Assembly: GCF_021044935.1 (NCBI RefSeq) | Contig: NZ_JAJNMP010000003.1 | Span: forward strand, 806,001 to 870,000 | From: Agromyces cavernae | GTDB taxonomy: Bacteria > Actinomycetota > Actinomycetes > Actinomycetales > Microbacteriaceae | DNA: 64,000 nucleotides | Direction: 5' to 3' | In this document: positions 44,579-53,488 of the stretch, in pieces | How the letters are laid out: the number at the start of each line of letters is the position of its first letter | How positions within the stretch are numbered: the stretch's first letter is position 1 | Program-made: the position numbers and the translations under genes | Notes under the pieces: model-generated | The model's input: the letters and a program-made list of their open reading frames with translations, nothing else | Databases searched by the model: none | What the model was told of the DNA's origin: nothing

Positions 44579-45088
44579 TCAGCGTCGCGAGCGCCCCTCG
44601 GATCCGGGCCCGTAGATCACGATGCCGACGATCGGGACCAGGAGGAACCAGAGCCACGACCACGCGAAGCTGCCGAGGAACCCGAACAGGAAGAACAACC
44701 CGACCGCGATGAAGGGCGTCAGCGCCATGATCGTGGCGCCGACACGACCGCCGAGGGCTCGAGAGCCGCGTGAACGCTCGTCACCTCGAGGCAATGTGCC
44801 GGTGTAGCCGAGCGGTGGCACGTCGTCGGCACGCCACGCACCGGGAGCCGGTGGGGCGGGCGGGCGCGGCGGCTGTCGCCCCTCCGTCACCGGATCGGGC
44901 AGGTCGGCGAACAACGGGACGAGGTCGCCCCGGGTCACCGCGGCTCGAGCCGCCGCGGCTCGATCCGCGTACTCGGCCGGCGTGATCCGGCCGTCGGTCT
45001 GCGCGGCGGCGAGGTGGCCGACGGCCTCATCGCGTTCCGCGTCGCTCAGTCGCTGCCCGGGACGATCGGGGTTCGTGTATCCACTCAC
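44579..45088 (-). CDS. DUF1707 membrane protein
   Basis: A 169-residue actinobacterial protein. Residues ~14-66 are DUF1707 (LSDAERDEAVGHLAAAQTDGRITPAEYADRAAAARAAVTRGDLVPLFADLP), a SHOCT-like helical unit. A Pro-rich linker follows, then two close hydrophobic segments (ATIMALTPFIAVGLFFLFGF and FAWSWLWFLLVPIVGIVIYG) and a basic tail. It is probably anchored in the membrane with DUF1707 inside. Function unknown. I used the GTG at 45088, after a TGGGGGC site; the frame extends upstream but reads low-complexity. Confidence 0.8.
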   Translation of the reverse strand: MSGYTNPDRPGQRLSDAERDEAVGHLAAAQTDGRITPAEYADRAAAARAAVTRGDLVPLFADLPDPVTEGRQPPRPPAPPAPGAWRADDVPPLGYTGTLPRGDERSRGSRALGGRVGATIMALTPFIAVGLFFLFGFLGSFAWSWLWFLLVPIVGIVIYGPGSEGRSRR

Positions 45089-45224
45089 GCCCCCAGAGTG
45101 CCCGACATGCGACGGTTCCGATACCCCAGGGTCGGTGGTGACATCCGGATGGCCGCGGGTGGAGACTGGCAGCGGCGGGGATTCGCTCCGGGCACGACAG
45201 CGCAGGATCGAGGAGGATCGGACG

Positions 45225-46259
45225 ATGAAGGCACTGCAATATCGGCAGATCGGGGCCGAGCCCGAGGTCGTCGAGATCGAGAAGCCGGAACCTGGTCCGG
45301 GGCAGGTGCGGCTCAAGGTGACCGCCGCGGGCGCGTGCCACTCCGACAGCTTCATCATGGGCCTCACCGAGGAGCAGTACATCTACGGCCTGCCGCTCAC
45401 GCTCGGGCATGAGGGCGTCGGCGTCGTCGACAAGCTCGGCGACGGCGTGACCGGCCTCGAGGTGGGCGAATCCGTCGCCGTCTACGGCCCTCAGGGCTGC
45501 GGACGCTGCTACGCCTGCGCCCAGGGCAAGGAGAACTACTGCGAGCGGGCCGCCGAGCTCGGCATCGCCCCGCCCGGGCTCGGAGCCCCCGGCTCGATGG
45601 CCGAGTACATGCTCGTACCGAACGCACGTCACCTGCTGCCGATCGGCGATCTCGACCCGGTCGCCAACGTGGCCCTGACCGATGCCGGCCTCACTCCCTA
45701 CCACGCCATCAAGCTGTCGCTGCCGAAGCTCGTGCCCGGCTCGACCGCCGTGGTCATCGGCGCGGGCGGGCTCGGGCACGTCGCCATCCAGATCCTGCGG
45801 GCGCTCACGCCCGCAACGGTCGTCGCGCTCGACGTGAGCGTCGACAAGCTGAAGCTCGCGACCGAGGTCGGAGCACACCACGTGTTCCCGTCGGACGCCG
45901 AGGCCGCCGACCGCGTGAGGGAACTCACCGGCGGCAAGGGTGCGACGGCCGTCTTCGACTTCGTCGGCATCCAGCCGACACTCGACTCCGGCCACGCGAT
46001 GATCGCCGTCGAAGGGGACCAGGTGCTCATCGGAGTCGGAGCGGGCATCCTGCCGAGCGGCGTGCTCGCCGGGCCCTACGACTCGGCGGTGCGAGCGCCG
46101 TACTGGGGCTCCCGTTCCGAGCTGTTCGAGGTCTTCGACCTGGCGCGCGCCGGCCTCGTGAACGTGGAGACCGAGGTCTTCTCGCTCGACGACGCACCAG
46201 AGGCGTACCGTCGCCTGCACGACGGAACCCTCCGCGGTCGGGCCGTCATCGTCCCGTAG
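45225..46259 (+). CDS. Zinc-dependent alcohol dehydrogenase (MDR family)
   Basis: A 344-residue medium-chain dehydrogenase. The catalytic zinc residues appear in GACHSDSF (Cys) and LTLGHEGVG (His-Glu). The structural zinc lobe is [15 protein letters not shown] with four cysteines, and the NAD site is [14 protein letters not shown]; the Asp after VVALD indicates NAD preference. It resembles actinobacterial alcohol/benzyl-alcohol or sugar-alcohol dehydrogenases; the substrate is unknown. The start follows AGGAGG with eight bases spacing. It precedes the lldR-lldD pair, but operators of that pair lie in between, so it is probably a separate unit. Confidence 0.88.
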   Translation: MKALQYRQIGAEPEVVEIEKPEPGPGQVRLKVTAAGACHSDSFIMGLTEEQYIYGLPLTLGHEGVGVVDKLGDGVTGLEVGESVAVYGPQGCGRCYACAQGKENYCERAAELGIAPPGLGAPGSMAEYMLVPNARHLLPIGDLDPVANVALTDAGLTPYHAIKLSLPKLVPGSTAVVIGAGGLGHVAIQILRALTPATVVALDVSVDKLKLATEVGAHHVFPSDAEAADRVRELTGGKGATAVFDFVGIQPTLDSGHAMIAVEGDQVLIGVGAGILPSGVLAGPYDSAVRAPYWGSRSELFEVFDLARAGLVNVETEVFSLDDAPEAYRRLHDGTLRGRAVIVP

Positions 46260-46311
46260 CGCGTCATCGCCGCGCCGGATGCGCACCGGTGCAGGACGTC
46301 ATGCCCCGACA

Positions 46312-46349
46312 TGTGGTCTGACCACATCTGCTACTGTGGTCAGACCACA
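46312..46349. promoter_or_regulatory. Paired 15-bp operators of the FadR-type regulator
   Basis: TGTGGTCTGACCACA (46312-46326) and TGTGGTCAGACCACA (46335-46349) are perfect palindromes around one central base, 23 bp centre to centre. The TGGTCNGACCA core is the FadR/LldR-type consensus. They lie just before the regulator start. Confidence 0.85.
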
Positions 46350-46372
46350 CGAAAGCAGCGGGGGTGAACGGC

Positions 46373-47179
46373 ATGGCAGACGACACGACGGCACTCGGTG
46401 CCGCTCCTGGCGAGACATCCGACGCCCCGCGCGCCTGGCGCACCGTGCTCGATCACGTCGAGACGCAGCTCCTGGCCGGCGCGCTGCGCCCCGGCGACCG
46501 CCTGCCCGGCGAGCGCGCACTCTCGACCGAGCTCGGCGTGGGTCGCTCGAGCGTACGCGAAGCGCTGCGCGTGCTCGAGGTGCTCGGCCTCATCCGCACG
46601 CAGGCCGGGTCGGGCCCGAACGCCGGCGCGATCATCATCGCAACCCCGAGTGGCGGCATGAGTGCCCTGATGCGGCTGCAGGTCGCCGCCAGCGGCTTCC
46701 CCGTCGCCGACATCGTGCGCACGCGACTCATCCTCGAGACCGCGGTCGCCGCCGACCTCGCCGACGCGACGCCGCAGCCCGACCTCGCCACCTCCAACGC
46801 CCTGCTCGACGCGATGGACTCCCCCGACCTCACACCCGCCGAGTTCCTCGCGCTCGACGCCGCCTTCCACCTGGCCCTCGCCGAGGCATCCGGAAACCAG
46901 GTCATCGCGGCGACGATGGCCGGCCTGCGCAGCGGCATCGAAGGCTACGCACGTGCGGGCCTCGACCGCCTCGACGACTGGCACGAGACATCCGCTCGCC
47001 TGCGTCGCGAGCATCGCGGCGTCGTCGACGCGATTCGAGCAGCGGATGCCCCGGCCGCCCGCACCCGCATCCACGAACACATCTCGCGGTACTACGCCGA
47101 GACGTTCATCGACCCGACCCCGACCCCCGACGACCCCGACCGACGACCCGCCGACAGAGAGCACTCAGCACCATGGTGA
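46373..47179 (+). CDS. lldR: FadR-type GntR regulator of L-lactate use (LldR-like)
   Basis: 268 residues. The GntR winged helix is at ~17-80 ([52 protein letters not shown]). The FadR-type FCD effector domain is at ~105-235, with the helix [19 protein letters not shown] and [15 protein letters not shown] carrying the metal/ligand histidines. I used the ATG at 46373, which follows GGGGGT; a GTG at 46364 would add three residues. Two exact operators precede it, so it autoregulates. Its stop lies 7 nt inside the lldD gene, which it very likely controls in response to L-lactate. Confidence 0.87.
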   Translation: MADDTTALGAAPGETSDAPRAWRTVLDHVETQLLAGALRPGDRLPGERALSTELGVGRSSVREALRVLEVLGLIRTQAGSGPNAGAIIIATPSGGMSALMRLQVAASGFPVADIVRTRLILETAVAADLADATPQPDLATSNALLDAMDSPDLTPAEFLALDAAFHLALAEASGNQVIAATMAGLRSGIEGYARAGLDRLDDWHETSARLRREHRGVVDAIRAADAPAARTRIHEHISRYYAETFIDPTPTPDDPDRRPADREHSAPW

Positions 47180-48549
47180 AGCGCCAATTCCCGAACCCCC
47201 GCGACCTCGCGGAGCTCATGAAGTTCAAGAAGCCGACCCTCAACGCGACCGACCGGCGGCTCGAGAAGGCGCTCACGATCGCCGACCTTCGCGCGATCGC
47301 GAAGCGCCGCACGCCGAAGGCTCCGTTCGACTACACCGAGGGCGCCGCCGAGGGCGAACTGTCGCTCGCGCGGGCGCGTCAGGCCTTCCAGGACGTCGAG
47401 TTCCACCCGTCGATCCTGCGCAACGTGCCCGTCGTCGACACGTCGCGCGAGGTGCTCGGCGGCACGAGCGCGCTGCCGTTCGGCATCGCCCCGACCGGCT
47501 TCACGCGCCTGATGCAGACCGAGGGCGAGATTGCCGGCGCCGCCGCAGCAGGGGCGGCGGGCATCCCGTTCACCCTGTCGACTCTCGGCACGACTTCGAT
47601 CGAAGACGTGAAGGCCGCGAACCCCGACGGCCGCAACTGGTTCCAGCTCTACGTCATGCGCGACCGCGAGATCTCGTACGAGCTCGTGCGACGCGCGGCC
47701 GCAGCCGGCTTCGACACGCTCTTCTTCACGGTCGACACGCCCGTGGCCGGCGCACGGCTGCGCGACAAGCGCAACGGCTTCTCGATCCCGCCGCAGCTCA
47801 CGCCCGGCACGGTCATCAACGCGATCCCCCGGCCGGCGTGGTGGATCAACTTCCTCACGACCCCGGCTCTCGAGTTCGCCTCGCTCTCGTCGACCGGTGG
47901 CACGGTCGGCGAGTTGCTCGACAGCGCGATGGACCCGACGATCTCGTTCGACGACCTCGACATCATCCGCGAGATGTGGCCGGGCAAGATCGTGGTCAAG
48001 GGTGTGCAGACCGTCGCCGATGCGAAGCTGCTCGCCGATCGCGGCGTCGACGGCATCGTGCTCTCGAACCACGGTGGGCGCCAGCTCGACCGCGCGCCGA
48101 TCCCGTTCCACCTGCTGCCGAGCGTCGTGCGCGAGGTCGGCAGCGACCTGGAGGTGCACGTCGACACGGGCATCATGAACGGTGCCGACATCGTGGCCTC
48201 GGTCGCGCTCGGCGCGCGCTTCACGCTCATCGGCCGCGCCTACCTCTACGGGCTCATGGCCGGCGGGCGCCGCGGGGTCGACAAGACGATCTCGATCCTG
48301 CGCACAGAGATCGAGCGCACCATGAAGCTGCTCGAGGTGGCGACGCTCGCCGAGCTCGGTCCGCAGCACGTCACTCAACTGGCGCGGCTGCAGCCGATCT
48401 CGCGATCGGTGACGGATGCCGCGGAGCAGGCGACCGCGTCGAAGCCGAAGACCGTTCGTTCCCCGCGTTCGGCCGCGGCTGCGTCGAAGCCAGCGGCGTC
48501 GAAGCCGGCCGCGGCGAAGCCCGCCTCGCGGAGCACCGTCACGAAGTAG
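47173..48549 (+). CDS. lldD: FMN-dependent L-lactate dehydrogenase
   Basis: A 458-residue alpha-hydroxyacid oxidase-family TIM barrel that oxidises L-lactate to pyruvate. Landmarks are [11 protein letters not shown] at the N-terminus, [54 protein letters not shown] (with the catalytic His in SNHGGRQLD and the substrate Arg after it) and [14 protein letters not shown]. The last ~45 residues are an Ala/Lys/Pro/Ser-rich tail ([17 protein letters not shown]) absent from the family. It overlaps the regulator gene by 7 nt at its 5' end and the minus-strand methyltransferase gene by 11 bp at its 3' end. It can consume the L-lactate released by rhamnose breakdown. Confidence 0.92.
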   Translation: MVKRQFPNPRDLAELMKFKKPTLNATDRRLEKALTIADLRAIAKRRTPKAPFDYTEGAAEGELSLARARQAFQDVEFHPSILRNVPVVDTSREVLGGTSALPFGIAPTGFTRLMQTEGEIAGAAAAGAAGIPFTLSTLGTTSIEDVKAANPDGRNWFQLYVMRDREISYELVRRAAAAGFDTLFFTVDTPVAGARLRDKRNGFSIPPQLTPGTVINAIPRPAWWINFLTTPALEFASLSSTGGTVGELLDSAMDPTISFDDLDIIREMWPGKIVVKGVQTVADAKLLADRGVDGIVLSNHGGRQLDRAPIPFHLLPSVVREVGSDLEVHVDTGIMNGADIVASVALGARFTLIGRAYLYGLMAGGRRGVDKTISILRTEIERTMKLLEVATLAELGPQHVTQLARLQPISRSVTDAAEQATASKPKTVRSPRSAAAASKPAASKPAAAKPASRSTVTK

Positions 48550-49042
48550 GTCGTTGCGACGGGCGCCGAGGTAGCCCGAGGTAGCGCGGCACGCGCCTCC
48601 GGTACCGTGCGAACTCGTGCGGGAATTGCCGCTCGAGCGTGTGTTCCTCGTGGAGCACCCCCACGTGCTCCACGAGCGTCGCCATGGGAATCGTCGCAGC
48701 AACCCAGGCGGAGCCGAACAGCAGGCCGATGCCGAGGTGGATGAACCACCATCCGACGTACATCGGGTGCCGGCTCAGGGCGTACGGGCCTGTCGTCACG
48801 AGCGATTCCGGCTGTTCGAGCTCGAACCGGCCGGAGGTCCGGCGTCGCCGCTCGACCAGCGCCCACACGTTGAGAGCGCACCCTGCGCCGAGCGCTACGG
48901 CACCCGTTGCCGCATGGAGGGCACGTGAACCGGGGAACAGTGCCGGGCGCACACGACCGAGCCCGACCGCAGTCGCAACGCCCAGGATCTGTCCCGCCGG
49001 AAGCGGAAGGTTCTCGTACAACCCGATCAGACGCGATGTCAT
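48539..49042 (-). CDS. Isoprenylcysteine methyltransferase-family (ICMT/PEMT-like) membrane protein
   Basis: 167 residues with about four hydrophobic segments. The conserved C-terminal motif [20 protein letters not shown] followed by [30 protein letters not shown] is the ICMT/NnrU-type SAM-binding signature (RHPMY-x-G, then E-x-x-L ... Y). It probably methylates a lipid or small molecule at the membrane; the substrate is unknown. ATG at 49042 follows GAAGG. Its 3' end overlaps the lldD 3' end tail to tail by 11 bp, so both stop regions are shared. Confidence 0.82.
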   Translation of the reverse strand: MTSRLIGLYENLPLPAGQILGVATAVGLGRVRPALFPGSRALHAATGAVALGAGCALNVWALVERRRRTSGRFELEQPESLVTTGPYALSRHPMYVGWWFIHLGIGLLFGSAWVAATIPMATLVEHVGVLHEEHTLERQFPHEFARYRRRVPRYLGLPRRPSQRPTS

Positions 49043-49109
49043 CCGTATCGCCTTCCGCGAAGAGCGCGCGACGCGCCGGGCAGCACGCCGAGCTGAGACG
49101 CCCGCGCCC

Positions 49110-49808
49110 TCAGCCCGCGACGCGGGTATCCGCGCGCGCGGCCGCGGGGGCCGCGGCATCCGCTGCGGCACGCTCCGCGCTCACGAATCGCTCCGCGATC
49201 GAGACGGCCGCCGTGAGCAACGCGACGAGTCGATCGTCGGCGTCGCCGACGCATGCCTGCGAGATCCCGTGGACCGCACCCGTCACGACTTCTCGGCTCT
49301 GCCGCACGCTCATTCCGGCGCGGTGCATCGGGCCGATCTGGTCGATGAACCGGGCGGCCCAGGCGTCTGCGCCGGGAGCGGCGCGAAGGGCTGAGCGCGC
49401 CGACTCGATCGCTTCCGCGGCGAGCACGTCACGGTGTTCCGCGAGGAAGACGATGGCGACATGCAGCGCGACGGCCTGTGAGCGCTGGCGCTCTTCGGCG
49501 GCGACGGGCAATGCATCGTGTGCAGCCCGCACGGCGAGCAGGACGTCGAGCAACGGGTCGTCGCTCGTCAGGCCGATGACCCTCGGGATGAGTGGCGTGA
49601 GCTGGGCACGGCCGGCATCGCTCGTACGGTCGTTCACCAGCCGGGCGAGCAATGCGAGCGTGCCCTGCGTGCATGCGGGGTGGTCGCTCCAGCGTTCGCC
49701 CGCGAGGTACGACGCGAACTCCATGAAGCACGCCCCGCGCCGTGGCGAGCGATGTCTGCCGGGAGACAGGATCGGCATGACATCCGGGTGAACCATTGCA
49801 TCGCGCAT
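49110..49808 (-). CDS. Actinobacterial protein of unknown function
   Basis: A 232-residue soluble, helical protein. I do not recognise a named domain. The core FMEFASYLAGERWSDHPACTQGTLALLARLVNDRTSDAGRAQLTPLIPRVIGL looks like an uncharacterised actinobacterial family in which the Pro-Ala-Cys-Thr and Arg-Leu-Val-Asn-Asp positions seem constrained. The rest is Ala-rich helices. A GGGAGG site precedes the ATG at 49808. It follows the flavin monooxygenase gene on the same strand with a 68-bp gap, so it may share its transcript and the control of the LuxR regulator further upstream. Confidence 0.65.
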   Translation of the reverse strand: MRDAMVHPDVMPILSPGRHRSPRRGACFMEFASYLAGERWSDHPACTQGTLALLARLVNDRTSDAGRAQLTPLIPRVIGLTSDDPLLDVLLAVRAAHDALPVAAEERQRSQAVALHVAIVFLAEHRDVLAAEAIESARSALRAAPGADAWAARFIDQIGPMHRAGMSVRQSREVVTGAVHGISQACVGDADDRLVALLTAAVSIAERFVSAERAAADAAAPAAARADTRVAG

Positions 49809-49876
49809 GAGGACCTCCCTCGCTCATTCCACTCTGCGCTCGCCGCGGCCGGGATTCAAGAGCGGGCCGCCGAATG

Positions 49877-51016
49877 TCACCGAGTCGAAGTGGCGTGGAC
49901 GCTCCCCGCGATCCGAGCAGCGGCCGCGAACCTCGGCCGGGGCATCCGCTTCGCGAGGTAGCGCGCGTCGCGCCCGACTCCGGGAAGCGTCGCTGAGAAG
50001 AGGGCGTAGAGGAACTCGAGGCCGAGGAAGAACAACCCCGGAACGGCCTCCACGACTCCGCGGTGGTGCATCGGCTCGCCGTCGTCGCCGAAGGCCGGCA
50101 GGTCGATCCATTCGAAGTCGTTCCGGTACCCCGTGCACCAGATGATGCTCGAGACCTCGCAGGTCGTGCCATCGGCGAAGGCCGGACGTCCGTGGTGCAC
50201 GCCGGTGACTCGCGGGACCACTCGAACGCCCGCGGCGACGAGGTCGGCGACCTTGGTGCGCAGGAGCGGCGCGGCGGTGAGCTTTGCGGCGGCATTGCGG
50301 CCGATCGGGTTCCGCATCGTCAGGACGTGAAGCCCGACGAAGCGGATCACCGGGTAGACGAACCGTGCATCGGTGCGGTTCGGGCGCACCGGGGGCTGGG
50401 CGCTCGGCGTACCGGCGATCAGGGTCTCGTGCGACGGGGCGATGTCCCGGGCGATCTCCGCGCCGGAATTGCCCACCCCGACGACGAGCACCGGTCCTGC
50501 GGGCAGCTGAGCCGGGTTGCGGTAGTCGCTCGAATGCAATTGGACGATGCCGTCGCCGAGCCGTTCGGCGAGGTCCGGCACCTTGGGCGCCTGGCACCCG
50601 CCTGTTGCGACGACGACGTTGTGCGATTCCCAGCTGCGACTGCCGGCGGTTGCGACGAACCGGTCGCCATCGCGGCGCAGGCCGTCGACGTGCACGCCAC
50701 TGCGGACGGGGAGCCCGTGCATCGCGGCGTAGTCCTCGAGGTATGCGGCGATCTCGTCCTTGGTCGGAAAGGTGAGCGGGTCACCGGGGAACGGCGCACC
50801 CGGCAGCCCATCGAAGCGAGCCGGCGTATTCGCGCGCAGCGAGTCCCAGCGCTCCCGCCAGGCATCGCCGACCCGGTGCGCGGCGTCGAGGATGACGAAG
50901 TCGCGCCCTTGGCGCGCCAGTTCGGAGCCGATGGCGAGCCCTGCCTGCCCGCCGCCGATGACGACGGTGTCGACGAACTCGGTGTTGTCGTTGCTGTCGG
51001 TGCTGTCGGTGAACAT
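49877..51016 (-). CDS. Flavin-containing monooxygenase (CzcO-like NAD(P)/FAD oxidoreductase)
   Basis: A 379-residue class B-type flavoprotein. The FAD site is VVIGGGQAGLAIGSELAR (residues ~18-35) and the NADPH site is VLVVGVGNSGAEIARDIAP. WRERWDSLRANTPARFDGLPG and the late IIWCTGYRNDFEWID are typical of CzcO/YdcX-like monooxygenases. It inserts oxygen into an N, S or carbonyl centre; the substrate is unknown. It lies downstream of an intact TPR-LuxR regulator with a long palindrome between, and upstream of an unknown-function gene. The arrangement parallels the FAD oxidoreductase/LuxR pair at 33.9-36.9 kb. Confidence 0.87.
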   Translation of the reverse strand: MFTDSTDSNDNTEFVDTVVIGGGQAGLAIGSELARQGRDFVILDAAHRVGDAWRERWDSLRANTPARFDGLPGAPFPGDPLTFPTKDEIAAYLEDYAAMHGLPVRSGVHVDGLRRDGDRFVATAGSRSWESHNVVVATGGCQAPKVPDLAERLGDGIVQLHSSDYRNPAQLPAGPVLVVGVGNSGAEIARDIAPSHETLIAGTPSAQPPVRPNRTDARFVYPVIRFVGLHVLTMRNPIGRNAAAKLTAAPLLRTKVADLVAAGVRVVPRVTGVHHGRPAFADGTTCEVSSIIWCTGYRNDFEWIDLPAFGDDGEPMHHRGVVEAVPGLFFLGLEFLYALFSATLPGVGRDARYLAKRMPRPRFAAAARIAGSVHATSTR

Positions 51017-51126
51017 TTCGGGCCTCCGTCACGCGATGGTGTGGGTGATACGGATGACCGTAGGAACCGGGGCCGACGACCGCATCGGACGAATTCCCCA
51101 TCCTGCGCGGGATGCGCATCGGGGCG

Positions 51127-51167
51127 GACTCCGACACTGATGCCAATGTGGCATCAGTGTCGGAGTC
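51127..51167. promoter_or_regulatory. Perfect long palindrome between LuxR and monooxygenase genes
   Basis: Arms of 19 bp (51127-51145 and 51149-51167) around a 3-nt centre ATG; the inner part reads ACTGATGCCA/TGGCATCAGT. It lies 36 bp after the LuxR stop and 111 bp before the monooxygenase start, so it may be the LuxR-gene terminator, an operator of the monooxygenase, or both. Confidence 0.65.
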
Positions 51168-51202
51168 GGCCAGCGCCGACCTCGAGAAGGCTCCGCCCGG
51201 GC

Positions 51203-52837
51203 CTAGACGATCGCGTGCTCGTACGCGTACGCCGTCAGCGCCGCACGCGAGGCCAGCCCGAGCTTGACGAACACGTTGCTGAGGTGATGTGCGACGGTCT
51301 TCTCGCTGAGGTAGAGCTCGCTCGCGATGGCGCGATTCGTCTTGCCGGCGGCGACCAGCCGCACCACCTCGACCTCGCGTGCGGTCAGCGGACCGAAGGC
51401 GGCATGCGCGATCGAGCGCGCGAGCGCATCGAGCCGAGCGAGGTCGGGTGCCGCTCCGAGCTCCGCGAACGCGGTGCGCGCGGCGTCGAATTCCATCGCA
51501 GCGGATGCCTCGTCACCGAGTGCGCGACACGCCAGGGCCGCGAGCACCCGACAGCGGGCTGCCTCGTAGGGGACGTCGAGTTCGTGCCAGGTCGCCCACG
51601 CCCGGCGCAGCCGCTCGAGCGCCTCGCGGGCCGCGCCCTCCTCGAGCAGCACCGCCCCTTCGGCGCCGTCGACGACCGCTCGCAGCATGGGCTTCGGGGC
51701 GCTCGGCGTCATCGCGATCAACTCATCGACTGATCGGCGGGCCGAAGCGATGTCGTGCATGGCGAGTTCGGTCTCGATCAATGCAGGCAGCAGCCGCCGA
51801 CGATTGGCGACATCAGCGCTCGCCATCGCCTCATGGAGGGTCGATTGCGCCGATCTCGCCCGACCCTGCGCCAGCCGAAGCAGTGCGAGTCCCGGCTCGG
51901 GCGGGTACCCCGTCTCGCTCGCATGGCGGTACGACTCCTCGGCGGCCTCGACCTCACCGCGCAGACGCTGGATCTCGCCCTGCTCGTACCAGGCTCCATA
52001 GGCCGCGTCGCGGTCGCCTCGACGCAGACGTGCCAACGCCGCGGTCGCAGCCCTGGCCGCCTCCTGCCACGCACCGTGCAGGCGAAAGAGTGCCGCGCGT
52101 TGCGCCTGGCACTGTCCGCTGAACGCGACCATGTCGGGTTGGGCGCTGCACCAGCGATCGAACGCGACCGTCCATTCCCGAGCCCGCGCGAAGTCGAACG
52201 CGATCTGGCACATCCCGATCACCTCGCAGTAGGCGATTCCCGATGGCACGGGCGAGAGCTCACCGGCGGTGACCGCCACCATCACCTCGTCGAAGAGCGT
52301 GAACCCCGCATCCGAGTCGCCCTGCGCGATCTCGACCTGGCCGATCCCCATTCGCGCGAGTGCGATCGCGTCATGGTCGTCGAATCGTTCGGCGAGCTCG
52401 AGCGCCTGCGAGAGGATCTCCAGGGCGCTCGACGGATCTCCCCCGTACAGTGCACCGAGCGCCTGGGGAATCAGCAGCAGTCCACCGACCGACTCGGCAT
52501 CGCCGCCCGACGCGACGATACGCTGCGCTCGCGCGATCCACCCGCCGGCTCGCGCGATCTCATGCTCATCCATGAGGTGCATGCCGATCCACACGGCGGT
52601 GCGTGCCGCTCCCGCGTCATCGCCCGCCCGCAGGTACGCCTCATGCGCCCGTGTCGCCGTGTCGATACCCGATTCGTCGCCGATGAGGATCGCCGCGGTG
52701 GCGAGCCGGTCGAGCAGGTCGGCGCCGAACTCGGCGTCGGCTTCGGCGTCGGCTTCGGTCAGCGCGTCGAACGCCTCGCGCCAACGCTGTCGGGCGAAGG
52801 CCTCGAGTCCGTGTTCGAGTACGTCATCGGACGTCAT
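51203..52837 (-). CDS. TPR-type LuxR-family transcriptional regulator
   Basis: 544 residues. Residues ~1-470 are TPR-like helical repeats (for example ALEILSQALELAERFDDHDAIALARMGIGQVEIAQGDSDAGFTLF), without an ATPase domain. The C-terminal ~60 residues are a LuxR/GerE HTH (FGPLTAREVEVVRLVAAGKTNRAIASELYLSEKTVAHHLSNVFVKLG). ATG at 52837 follows GGAAGGGCGCG. It is intact and paralogous to the frameshifted regulator at 35373-36904. Both lie directly upstream of a flavoprotein gene on the same strand, so this one probably controls the monooxygenase. The signal is unknown; the TPR part may bind a protein or small ligand. Confidence 0.88.
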   Translation of the reverse strand: MTSDDVLEHGLEAFARQRWREAFDALTEADAEADAEFGADLLDRLATAAILIGDESGIDTATRAHEAYLRAGDDAGAARTAVWIGMHLMDEHEIARAGGWIARAQRIVASGGDAESVGGLLLIPQALGALYGGDPSSALEILSQALELAERFDDHDAIALARMGIGQVEIAQGDSDAGFTLFDEVMVAVTAGELSPVPSGIAYCEVIGMCQIAFDFARAREWTVAFDRWCSAQPDMVAFSGQCQAQRAALFRLHGAWQEAARAATAALARLRRGDRDAAYGAWYEQGEIQRLRGEVEAAEESYRHASETGYPPEPGLALLRLAQGRARSAQSTLHEAMASADVANRRRLLPALIETELAMHDIASARRSVDELIAMTPSAPKPMLRAVVDGAEGAVLLEEGAAREALERLRRAWATWHELDVPYEAARCRVLAALACRALGDEASAAMEFDAARTAFAELGAAPDLARLDALARSIAHAAFGPLTAREVEVVRLVAAGKTNRAIASELYLSEKTVAHHLSNVFVKLGLASRAALTAYAYEHAIV

Positions 52838-52992
52838 CGCGCCCTTCCGTGGCGGGCGCACCCGGCTCCGCTGTCGCCATGGACCCCGCCGGATACCGTC
52901 AAGCTACCCCCGGCGCTGCGGTGCGGCAAGCCACCACCGCCCCGGCACAGCTCGCCCGCGACATCCGCCGCGCACGCGGCATCCGTCTCGCG

Positions 52993-53346
52993 CTACGCGG
53001 CCGAGCGCACCGGTGACGTGCTCGCGCGGTCGTTCGCCGCGGTGCGCGCCCGCCAAGCCTCACGCCGCCGGGCGACGAACCGGCGCCAGGCTCCCCCGTA
53101 GTGCAGGAACCAGACGAGCATGAGCCCGCATGCGACGAGGTAGAACGAGTGCAGGAACCAGACGGGCCCGAACGGCAGGCTGAATACGTAGAGCGAGTAC
53201 ACGACATTGCCGAGGTTGGTGATGGCGAGGTTGCCGAAGCTGTACGACGAGAGGTCTTTGGTGCGCGCCGCCTTCACGAGCATGGGCATATAGCTCATGG
53301 CGAAGAGGCCGGTCGATACGACGCCGGCGAGCACGGCGACATCCAT
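52993..53346 (-). CDS. Small membrane protein, PQ-loop/SemiSWEET-like
   Basis: 117 residues with three membrane helices: VAVLAGVVSTGLFAMSYMPMLVKA, FGNLAITNLGNVVYSLYVFSL and VWFLHSFYLVACGLMLVWFL, then a basic Arg-rich tail. The order and the motif following helix 1 (Met-Pro ... KAARTKDLSSYS) resemble SemiSWEET/PQ-loop half-transporters, in which a Pro-Gln-like pair bends helix 1. The match is by eye only. I chose the ATG at 53346, giving the usual short N-terminus. Single gene. Confidence 0.6.
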   Translation of the reverse strand: MDVAVLAGVVSTGLFAMSYMPMLVKAARTKDLSSYSFGNLAITNLGNVVYSLYVFSLPFGPVWFLHSFYLVACGLMLVWFLHYGGAWRRFVARRREAWRARTAANDRASTSPVRSAA

Positions 53347-53448
53347 GGCAACGAAGGTACGAAACGGCGGGTGCGACCGCATCGGGAGAAACACCCATTG
53401 AGCGGATGCCCCGTGGAGCGCCATCCCCATCCGATTGGCGTACTCCAT

Positions 53449-53467
53449 CCCTGAGGTTTCCTCAGGG
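53449..53467 (-). terminator. Hairpin after the coiled-coil protein gene
   Basis: CCCTGAGG (53449-53456), loop TTT, CCTCAGGG (53460-53467): a perfect 8-bp stem 22 bp past the stop of the minus-strand gene at 53489. Confidence 0.6.
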
Positions 53468-53488
53468 TTTGCTCGGAGGCGCTCGCGG

